The position numbers were made by a program, and so were the translations under genes. From Serripes groenlandicus (lineage: Eukaryota; Mollusca; Bivalvia; Cardiida; Cardiidae), in NCBI GenBank assembly GCA_031761405.1, contig JASEVX010000012.1, positions 26,583,217 through 26,647,216 on the forward strand: a stretch of 64,000 nucleotides of DNA. The letters are read 5' to 3'. The notes below the pieces were generated by a model. That model made no database searches. It was not told the origin of the DNA and saw only the letters and a program-made list of their open reading frames with translations. Positions within the stretch are counted from its first letter, which is position 1. Each line of letters begins with the position of its first letter. This document shows positions 39,901-51,900 of the stretch, one piece after another.

Positions 39901-42900
39901 TGCTAAGTTTAAGATCTGGTTTGCAATTTTGTTGTTTCTTAAGACAGCCATTGTGTTGTTACTTCAGACCCCACATATACATTGATGCACACATTCACAA
40001 ACAAATTTACATAAATATAGTTATAACAACTATACTTACCAGGACAGACTGATAAAACTGATTCAAACTGCTTTGCTTCTAACAGTGTATTTACATGTTA
40101 TAATATGTTTACATGTAGTCATGTTTATGTAATTGATATTCACTTTGCAGAGATCCATATTAAGCTTCCATGTCAAAATACTGGGGATTACAAATATATA
40201 TATATATATATACACAGTCAAACCTGTATTTAAAGACCATCCATGGGAAGAGAACAGTCTGGTCTCTGTTCACAGGTGGTCTTTAATTACAGGGTCATTT
40301 GTGCAGAAAATATGGAATTGGGTACTTATAAGTGTGGTTGCTATAGACAGGGAATTGCTACACATAGGTGATTTTAGCACAGGTTCGACTGTCTGCTCAA
40401 CTGTTTTTTGTTGGTTTTTAAGTTGAAGAAGGGTTTCATATTTATTTATTTATTCATTTAGATATACTAATATTCATTTAGATATTTAGTAATTCTCCTT
40501 AATCTAATTTCTAGATGGCTAAACTTAATTAATGAATTAAATGAAAAGACCGTACATTCTGAGAAAAAAGGTACAGTTATTATTGTGAAGCAGAGTAAAC
40601 ATAGTGGAGAAAATGAATCTGTAAATGAAAGCTGTATTTACAGATTGGTGGAATAATTTCTAGCAAGAATAAGTCAATGGGTAGAGAATATAGTAAATAG
40701 AGTTAGTTGGTTAAAAGTGGTCAGGTAACCCAACAATTACTCACCTTGAATATTGGTAAGGATCTCAACAGAGCTCTAGACAAGGGGCGTTTTTCATGTT
40801 CTAAAATTCTTATTTGCCTATGTTATGAGTACAACATCGGATTTGTTTGAATAATAAGAGAAATATTGTGGGGAAAAAGACCTGTTCACTCCCTCTTATA
40901 CAGTCCTCTGGATCTCATGGTATTTTGTAAATTAATTGACTACCTACACAGGCATTTATCAATTTGGACACTGCACTCGAAAATTGGTAGATGCATTTCC
41001 TTCTTGAATGTTTGTGGCTTCTGTACATAGGTAGACTTGGTTAAACAAACATTCACAAAGGTATCCGCTGTAATTTAATCTACACAAGATTACACTTCCG
41101 TTAGTGCTGACAGTTCCTGGCACAAGTACCAATCTGCTACAAATTGGTCCCATTTAAAATTCTATCAGAATATATTATTTGTAAACTCTGTTCCTTGTTA
41201 TACCCCCAGATACATAGTATATGGGGGCTATATAAGAGTCACGCTTGTCGGTCGGTCGGTCCGTTGGTCTGTAGACATTTCTTGTGAACACTATTTCTCA
41301 GCAACCCTTGGTCAGATTTCAATATAACTTCACAAGAATGATTGTTCACATTGTTGTGCGTATTGTCGGCGTGTTGCACTGGAATTATTTTTAAATGAGT
41401 TATGGCCCCTGAATTTCTCATACATATGTATATTGTCAGGCACCAGCTGGGGGTATTCATCACCTTCAGTGATATTTCTAGTTTCTGATGGAAACAGTGA
41501 AATGAGCCTCCTATGTCCATATACATGATGATACAGCCCAAGATGTAATTAATTCAAAACATATTTAGCTCAACTATTCGAAGAATAAGGAGGGCAATTG
41601 CAGTCGCTTTTGCTTTTTTATCAGTGTTGGCATTGCAGCTTAAGTTAAAGTTTTGCATGCAAGGCCTATTCTCGAAAAAAAACAAAGATGCTGTTGCTTT
41701 GAAACTTTACACACTTATTGGACGTCATCAAATAACCTTGCAGAAAAAGTTCCTCTACTGAATTGTGCCCATTTCGGAAAATTTGTAAAAGTTTTGCATG
41801 CAAACAGCAGATGCTATTTCTTTAAAACTTATTAAATGTCATCAAAGACCTTGCAGGCCAAGTTGCATAACTCTTCATCGTATATTGACTGAATTGTGCC
41901 CCTTTCAAAAAGATTGTAAAAGATTTGCATGCAATGTCTTTTATCACAAACAATAGATGCTTTTGCTTTGAAACTTCACAAACTTATACGATGTCAAGTT
42001 GCATAATTTTAGATTGGATTAAGTGTATTCTTGTATATGGCAAGTGTTTTTTCAGAATAATGCACCTGAATTTGGTTAAGTTTTGCATGCAATGCCTTTT
42101 CTCACAAACCACAGATGATATTTCTTTGACACTTCACTCACTTATTGAACATCCTTATTTTGCATTCAAATCATCGAACATATTAAAATCAATGTATACA
42201 ATGTAAACTTATTTAACTTGATTTATTTTACTATGCTATCAAGCCACTATCTCAGTAACAACTGTTGACTATAGTATCAAATGGGCAAATAGTCTAGCAT
42301 GCTGTCTTCCGGACAGCTCTTGTTAAAATGTATTCCTAGTGGTTTTATGTTAACACTCCTTTATGTGATGCCGTCAAGAAAATGCTCACATCCTTCAATT
42401 TTTTTCCACGCATTTTGACGCATCTGCAACTTATGGTTTAACCCTTTCCCTCATATAGACACTTTTTGACGCCTCTGCAGCAGATGGCTTTTTGAAAACT
42501 TAGTTACAAAAGAAGAAATTGCTCAAAACGAGCAATTTCTCCTTTTGCAACAATGTTTTCCACTTTTAGTCATAGGTTTTCCATTCAATTACAGAGATAT
42601 TCTTTTTTTTGTCAAAATTTGTTCAAAGTTGTCTGCTGAAAAATTGTCGTATGAGGGAAAGGGTTAAGAAAACATTGTGACAAAAGGAGAATTTACTTGT
42701 AATGAGCAACTCTGTTTAATAATTATACTTATATTCATATCCACATGTTTGCCCAGACTTTATCAATGTAGTATGCTGCAAATTTTGTCATATGTGGGAA
42801 AGGTCTTGCCCTTTAACCCTTTCCCTTATGTAGATGCTTTCTGAGGCCTTGGTAGCAAACGACTTTTGAAAACATTGTAGCAAAAGAAAAAATTGCTCAT

Positions 42901-45900
42901 AATGAGCAATTTCTCCTTATTCAATATTGCCATAATGTTTTCAACTCGATTCAACAAATAAACTATCAGTTATAGAAATATTCCCTTTTGTTGAGATAAT
43001 TTCAAAGTTGTTTGCTGCAGATTTGTTGTATATATGGCAAAGGTTTAACCCATTCCCTCATATAGACGCTTTCTGACGCCTCTGCAGCAGACAGCTTTTT
43101 GAAAACATAGTGACAAAAGAAGAAATTGCTCAGAACGAGCAATCAATTTCTCCTTTTGCCACAATGTTTTCCACTTTTAGTCAAAGGTTATCCATTCAAT
43201 TAAAGAGATTCCATTTTTTGACAAAATATGTTCAAAGTCGTCTGCTGCAGAATTGTCGTATGAGGGAAAGGTTTAACCCTTAAATTGTATATTTTCAGGT
43301 GTTGTTCAGGTTGAATCTCTTGGTTGTCACGCTGTGTTTTGTGATGAATCGTCCTTATCAATTTTACTACTTTGTTCCACTCGTCTCATTCTGGTTTCTC
43401 GTCATTTACATTACCATGGCAATGTGGCCACAGGTGTCTGAAATCTCTTCTGAAGGTGAGCAAACTGAACCCTTTACTACTTGCAGACGTATTTTGATGC
43501 ATCTGTAACAGATCACTTTTGAACAATTTATGAGCAATATTATAAGTCCTTTTGCAAACTATGTTTTCAGATCTATAGAATAGTCATACATTCATTTACT
43601 GAGATTTTCCATAACATTGCTTACATCCTTATAAAGTCTTCTGCTGCATAAGTGGGAAAGGATTAAACCTTTCTTACCCTTTCCCACATAAAACAAATCT
43701 GCAGCAGATGACTTTGAGATTGTTTTGGCAAAATTATGAAAAATATTTATAAATTAAAGTATAATTATTGAATAGAATTGACAAAATTGTTGCTATTAAA
43801 GGAGGAACTGCTCATTTTGACCAATTATTTCCTTTATCTCAGTGTTTTCAAAGTCGTCTGTCTGCTGCAAAAGTGCCAAAATGCGTCTGTATGTGGAAAG
43901 GGTTTATTTATACGAGCTTGTCTATGTAAAAAAGTACAAGTTGAAAGTTGTGAATATCCCTTTCCCACCTGCAGACACATTTGCTGCCTCCATAGCACTC
44001 AAGCTTTGAAACTGTCAAACTTTGACTTATTTGCAGGTGACATATATTATCATTATTATTATGTTCCTTTGAATACTTTGGTTTCGGATAAAATTTAAGA
44101 CAATGTTTTCAATATGTTAGTGATCATTGGTAAGAAAGGTTTAACCCTTTCCCTCATATAGACGCTTTCTGACGCCACTGCAGCAGACGGCTTTTTGAAA
44201 AGATAGTGACAAAAGAAGAAATTGCTCAAAACGAGCAATTTCTCCTTTTGCCACAATGTTTTCCACTTTTAGTCATAGGTTATCCATTCAATTAGAGATT
44301 TTCTAACTTTTGACAAAATATGTTTAAAGTCGTCTGCTGCAAAATTGATATATGAGGGAAAGAAAATCTCTTTAAGTGAAAAAAATATTATTTAAAACAG
44401 ATGAAAACACTGTGGCAAAAGGAGAAATATATCATAATGAGCAATTTCTCCTTTTGCCTCACTGTTTGCAAAAGTCATCTCCTGCAGATGCATCAAAATA
44501 TTTCTGCAGGTTGGGAAGGGTTGAAAGAAGCATATGTCATAATTTTTGTTTTATTTCAGATAAAATTCGACATCTCTTCTTCATGTTGATCAAATTCATC
44601 CTGCTTGTTGTTGTGATCACACTTTTCTACATGTCAGAGGTAAGGAAAAATGACCTCTGTGTGATTTTATATTAACCCTTTCCCACATACGACAAATCTG
44701 CAGCAGAACGACTTTGAAAGCATCTAGGCAAAACAATATGTAAAATTTATGTAAATTAAAGTTTAACTGTTAAATATAGTTGAAAACATTGTGGCAAAAG
44801 TAGAAATTGTTCATCATGAGCAATTTCTTCTTTTGCCACAGTGATTTTAAAAGTCTTCTGCTGAAGATGCGTCAGAATGCACTGCAAAAGGGAAAGGGTC
44901 AACATGAGATTGATGCACAAGAACCATAATTCTAGCAAGCTCATGTCTGGATTTGTTCTTTGTCACTGTTTGCATCAATTGGTTATAACTTGGTTTCTTT
45001 TTGGCAGATTCACTTCTAAATGCCCGCAATGTTAAAGGGTCATAAATAGGGATTATTTCTCTGGTGTAGGTCTGTCCATCATTCACATTTAATCTCAATT
45101 GAAAACATAAACTAAATGATATGCTTTGCAATTAAAAGAAATCTGCTGTACATGTATTTGATTTGTTACTCGAAACATTTCAGTGTTTTGACATGTGTGT
45201 TGTGTTTATTTTAGGTATTTTTTGAGAAGATCTTCCTTACTCGACCGTTCAAACCTTTATTTGTTACGTCAGACGATTCGATACATGAGTGGAGATTTCG
45301 ATGGAAATTAGATAGATATGTAAGTATACTTTAGCTTAACCTTTTCCCACATACAACAAAACATCTAGGCAAAGGTATGGATATTCTATGTAAAATAAAA
45401 TGAAATTATAATTATTGAATGGAGTAGAATACTTTGTGACAAAAGGAGGAACTGCTGTGTTACTACATTACAGGTATATTCTATTTAACCCTTTCCCACT
45501 TGCATAGCCATTCTGATACATCTGTTGCAGACGACTTTCTGTTGCCACAGTGTTTTCAAAATGTGTCTACTGCAGATGCGTCAAATTGCATCTGCAAGTG
45601 GGAAAGGGTTTAATTTATTGCAGCAAGCGGCCTTTTGAAAACATAGTGACAAAAGAAGAAATTGCTCAAAACGAGCAATTTCTCCTTTTGCCACAATATT
45701 TTCCACTTTTAGTCATAGGTTATCCATTCAATTTAAGAGATTTTCTAATTTCTGACAAAATATGTTCAATGTCATCTGCTGCAGAATTGTCGTATAAGGG
45801 AAAGGGTTAAGAGCCCACATAAAACCGATCTTTGAGCATTTTCTACTAACAAACAACAAGATCAGGCTGTGCAGTCTTATCTTGATCTGCTTAATAAGTT

Positions 45901-48900
45901 AGTTTGCCATGGAAGGATCGTAGAGGCATCATGATAAATTTTACGGTAAAAAAACCCAATGCAAATCATGGACTTCATGGTGTAGTTTTGCTTGAAACCA
46001 TCAAATTGACAAATTTGGTCATAACTATATGGTTATTACTACAGTATATTAGCCCTTTCCCATATGCAAATGTTTTCTGATGCAAGGATCTTGCAAAAAT
46101 AAAGCAATCTATATTGTTTGTAGGGTGTTTTACCTGACTTTCAACAACTTTTCAGTTACTGTTATATCACTGTGTTTCGTGGGTTATTATACCCCCAGAT
46201 ACATATAGTATATGGGGGGCTATATAAGAGTCACACTTGACGGTCGGTCGGTTTGTCGGTCCGTTGGTCTGTGGACATTTCTTGTGAACACTATTTCTCA
46301 GCAACCCTTTGTCAGAATTCAATCTAACTTCACAAGAATGATTGATACCGGGCCTAGTTGTGCATATTATCGGCGTGTTGCACTGGAATTATTTTTAAAT
46401 GAGTTATGGCCCCTTGAATTTCTGATACATATGTATATTGTCAGGCACCAGCTGGGGGTATTCATCACCTTCAGTGATATTTCTAGTTTACCAGTACTTC
46501 TGGTCCATTGATCCTGACAACAGCAAATCAGTCCTTTTGCTAACCCCACAATCCTGAGCACCATGGAGGGAAAGCCATTTCTACCACTTAACCCTTTCCC
46601 TCGTACAACAATTCTGCAGCAGACGACTTTGAACATATTTTGTTAATAAATGGAAAATCTCTATAATTGTATGGATAACCTATGACATAAAGTGGAAAAC
46701 ATCCGTCTGCTGCAGAGGCGTCAGAAAGCGTTTATATGAGGGAAAGGGTTAAACTCATAACCTCCTGCACCGTGGGCGTACAGTCGAACACTAAATTACT
46801 GAGGTGGTTTATAGAACATATCAGATTACACTTTTACAAATCATGAAAATGTAAATATCTGCAAAGATGATAGAAGTAAAATTATGAATTACTGAAAACA
46901 ATGTGTACATAGGGAAAAAGTCTTTCTTTGAGCAAATTCTCATTTGCTCCCAATATTTTACCCCTTTCCGACATACGACAAATTTGCAGTTGACGAAAAA
47001 ACATCAAAACTATTTCAAAACATTTTTAAAAAAGCAGAAATTGCTCATTATGACCAACTTACCTTTTGTCACAATGTTTTCAAAAGACATGGGCTGCAGA
47101 GGAGTCGAAATGTCACTAAAGTTCATTTGAACAAGGGAAAATATTGAAGAATGTATTTCTTTTTACAGAGTGTGATATATGGTATGTTGTTTGCCTTTGG
47201 CTATCAGATATTAAAGAAATATAACTTAATACGGGATACTGATGAAAAGAATCTGTTCTCAACGGGCATATCATGTCTAGTGACCCTCTTAGGCCTGATT
47301 GGTATAGGGGTAAGATTTCATTTATTAATTATTTTTTTCAGAAATTTCTTTTGCATATTCATAGAACATATTTTTAAATTAATTAAAAGATCATTTGGAG
47401 TTAAAAAGAAACTCAGTAGTATTTTCCTTAGCATCCTCTGTACCCAGGTTACTCATAAAATATATCATATATTTTATTAATAGCCTGGGTACCGAGGATT
47501 CTTTCTAAGCAGCAGATAAAGGTTTGTTTGTTTGCTTGGTGTTTTATACTGCTTTCAACAGTATTTCAGTTATATCAAGGCATTTCCTGGATAATTTACC
47601 AGTATTTCCGATATAATTCATTCTGTTAACCAGGCTCCAAAACTATAAAAGTTTAATCTGTGCTCAAGTATCTGATTGGTCGGAAGCAAATTCGTTCTCC
47701 AAATCGACCAATCAGAAGCCATATTTGGAGCATGGAGTTCATTTCTGAGAACGTTTTCAGAGTTTTAAAGTTTCGGACCCAGGCATCTATTCTCACAACA
47801 CTAATAGCCAAGAAGGGAAGCAATTACTACAATTCTTAACCCTTTCCCTCATACGACAATTCTGCAGCAGACACTTTGAACGTATTTTGTCAAAACATAG
47901 AAAATCTCCATAATTTAATGAATAACCTATGACAAAAAGTGGAAAACATTGTGGCAAAAGGAGAAATTGCACGTTTTGTGCAATTTCTTCTTTTGTCACT
48001 ATGTTTTCAAAAAGCCGTCTGCTGCAGAGGCATCATAAAGCGTCTATATGAGGGAAAGGGTTAAGGTCTTTAATATGACCCAACTGAGGATCGCATCCTT
48101 ATCTCCCACTTCCAAGGTTAATTTCTACACCACAGAGAAAAATGAGTAACTGCTTGAACCAAGGGAGGCAGTGAATATAAAATATACAGAAAGAACAACA
48201 GTATCTGATCATCACATTCTTTGATTTGATTTGTTGTAGCCTAAAGTCATTCATTGATTCTTCAGGTGCAAGCAAACTAAATGGGTTCCCTGCCATATTT
48301 CTAAGAGTTTAATATCTATTTCAGAGTTATGCTGCCTTTTCATCTCTGTGTAGAAATAAACAGGAATGTAATGAAGTGCATTCATACATCACCTTCATAC
48401 CTGTAAGTATTTGATGTGATAAACTATCATAAATGAGCCATTTTACATGAAAAAATTATCTCCAGATGTTTTCATATAAAACCTTGTTAATTTTGTCTAC
48501 TTATATTTTCTCCCTTTGCCAGTTCAGGTGAAGGTCAAGGTCACACTTAGAGATGAAATGTCATATGACTGTTTGTCACAAATCGTGTCCACTCCATAAC
48601 TTTTGAACCATGTGAAGGATTTTGAAATAACTGGTCACAAATGTTCACCATATTTAGACGATGCACAGAGCTCATGTTTCTGCCATACTCATTTTATTTG
48701 AACATCCTGTATCAGTTTTACAATTACTGACAAACTGCCATGGGGGTGACAAGTTTAGAACAACAACCATCTTATTCTAGTTTGCTAATCACTTCTGGCT
48801 TTCCGCAGCTAGATTAGAATGCCGTATTAAAAATGACTTGTACTGATATGTCGTTTCATTTACAAATTTTCCTTGATATCAGCGGTTACACATTTGCTAC

Positions 48901-51900
48901 TATACTATTACTCAGGTGATCAATTAAGGGCTTTCTTGTTGTTATAACCACTCTCTGGAGGCTATCAGGATGCCTGTATGACTTGAATGTGTGTGTAGCT
49001 GATCTGTATTTTCGCTGATTGCCAAGTCCTGAAAGACGATTTGTTCAATTACAAGTTGAATCATGCTGTCACAAAACTTTAACCTTACCTCATAACTCAT
49101 AAAACCGTTCATCAATTTCAAATGAAACTTGTTACACATGTTCCTAGAGGAACAATACACATGTCTATACCAAGTCACATAACTCTTATCTTTAATAATT
49201 ATTCAGATATACCCCTTTTTCAACTTAGAAAGTAGAAACAGACTTGCATTGGCGTTCAAGTGTAATAGCTGATCTGCCAAGTCCTGAAAGTCGATTTGTT
49301 CAATTACAAGTTGAATTATGCACACAAAATACTAGTTTCTGCATTTTTAGCTTGTCTGTTATTCAAGGAAAAAAAAATCGGGGTATTGTGTCTAGGTCTG
49401 CTGCGCCGTCACAAAACTTTAACCTTACCTCATAACTCATAAAATCATTCATCAATTTCAAATGAAACTTGTTACACATGTTCCTAGAGGAACAATACAC
49501 ATGTCTATACCAAGTCACATAACTCTATCTTTAATAATTATTCAGATATACCCCTTTTTCGACTTAGAAAGAAACAGACTAGCGTTGGCGTTCAAGTGTA
49601 ATACAAGTCTTTTTCATGTCGATGTTTCAATGATTTCACTTTCTATCATTTCAGATTGTCTCATACATTTTGATAAGAAACGTGCCAGGATGGATACGAA
49701 CTCGTTACAGCTCATTTTTTGCATGGTTTGGTAGAATTTCATTAGAAGTAAGAATTCTTTCTCCTCCTTAAAAGGGCAATTTCTTTCATGTCATATTAAT
49801 TGATGAAAATACATAGCCACCAGTACCTTAGGTGTCCAAAGTGTAGACTTAAGAAAATGATCTCTTCTGTAAAAAAAAAATATATATTAAGTGACCTGTC
49901 TGTTTCCTTATTAACCTGTTTTCACGATCGGCAAATCTACAGCAGATGACTGAAAACGTCTAGGCAAAATGATGTAAAATCTCTATAAAGGATTATTAGA
50001 TAATTGAAAAGAGCTGAAAACATTGTGGCAAAAGGAGAAATTGCTCATTTTGACCATTTTGCTGCAATACTTGCCCTCTGAGGCAATTTGTTCCTCAATA
50101 TTTTCAAAAGATTTTTCAATTTCAAATAATCTAAAATATGCCTTTAAGTTGTGGTGTTTATTTAAGACATTGGTTTTTAGCTCGCCAGTACGAAGTACAG
50201 GAGAGCTTATGTGTTACCCCCGGCGTCGGCACCGTCGGCGGCGTCGGCGTCGGCGGTGGCGTAGACACCTAGGTTTAAGGTTTGTGTTTAAGGTTTTCAT
50301 TTGGGTTTTAAGGGTTTATACCTTTAGGAACCATTTGTCATCCATCTACGCACACCACTACACCCGTTCTGACCCTGGGTCAAGGTCAAGGTAATTTCTA
50401 CTTGGTTCTACTTGGTTCAGTTACAAGGTTTAAAGTTTGCGTTTAACGTTTAACATATCACTCTGCATTCACTATTATGACATTGATTGCTTTCATATTT
50501 AGTTTATACATTTAGGAACTATTGGTCATCCATCTACGCACACCACTACACCCGTTCTGACCCTGGGTCAAGGTCAAGGTCATTTCTACTTGGTTCAGTT
50601 ACAAGGTTTAAGGTTTGCGTTTAACGTTTAACATATCACTCTGCATTCACTATTATGACATTGATTGCTTTCATATTTAGTTTATACATTTAGGAACTAT
50701 TGGTCATCCATCTACGCACACCACTACACCCGTTCTGACCCTGGGTCAAGGTCAAGGTCATTTCTACTTGGTTCAGTTACAAGGTTTAAGGTTTGCGTTT
50801 AACGTTTAACATATCACTCTGCATTCACTATTATGACATTGATTGCTTTCATATTTAGTTTATACATTTAGGAACTATTGGTCATCCATCTACGCACACC
50901 ACTACACCCGTTCTGACCCTGGGTCAAGGTCAAGGTCATTTCTACTTGGTTCAGTTACAAGGTTTAAGGTTTGCGTTTAACGTTTAACATATCACTCTGC
51001 ATTCACTATTATGACATTGATTGCTTTCATATTTAGTTTATACATTTAGGAACTATTGGTCCATCTACGCACCCCACTACACCCGTCCTGACCCTGGGTC
51101 AAGGTCAAGTTATATCAGAGTTATTGCCCCTTTTCTGTCAAAAAATCTAACTTTTTCGTCACGTTTTCAAATAACTTTTTTTCTACTCAAAGGATTAGAT
51201 TGAAACTTCTGACAAATGTTTATATCAATGTGTGTGATTGGTTCACAAAAGGGGGATAATCCAAATAATTTTATATCAGAGTTATTCAGTGCTTGCACTA
51301 ACTTTTTGAAACAGGAAGTCCTGACTTCCTGGGTCTGAATTTTGGAAGTCCTGCTCATAATTCTTGGAAGTCCCAGGTGGCACGCTGGCTTTTTTCGCAT
51401 CTTGCACATTCTATTGTGTTTCCCTTTGTTTTATTTTTAAATACATTATTGGAAAAGAAGCTAATTAATACAGAAAGTGGATATTGCTCCTTTGTCAACA
51501 ATGTTATTGTTGGTTCTATCATAACACTTTTAAACCAGTAAGTTTTTATGTGATATAGAATGCTTTTTTCCAGTCATGTGTCAAAAGCTATCCAGCATAA
51601 AATTCATCAAAAGATTGACATGGCCATGATTCATTACATTCACATTAAACATGAATTATGTTCTTAAATCACATTCAGTATGGCAAAAGGAATGATTTCT
51701 GTTAATGAGTTATTGATTTTATTTTAAACACCAGTAAATAAAGTGTTCTGCAGTGAGACATATTACAAACACACATTAAGGGCACTAAACTTTCATAATA
51801 GTCAACTTTAAAACAAATAAGAATGAGTATGAGTAATACTTTCTTGAATGACATTTCCGATTTCCAAAATGCAGAAAATGCACGAAAACCCATTACAAAA

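Noticed and set aside
50023..50394. 123-codon frame with an Arg-rich run
   Set aside because: The run comes from the (GGCGTC)n tract of a Helentron-like element, and the rest is MITE and array sequence.
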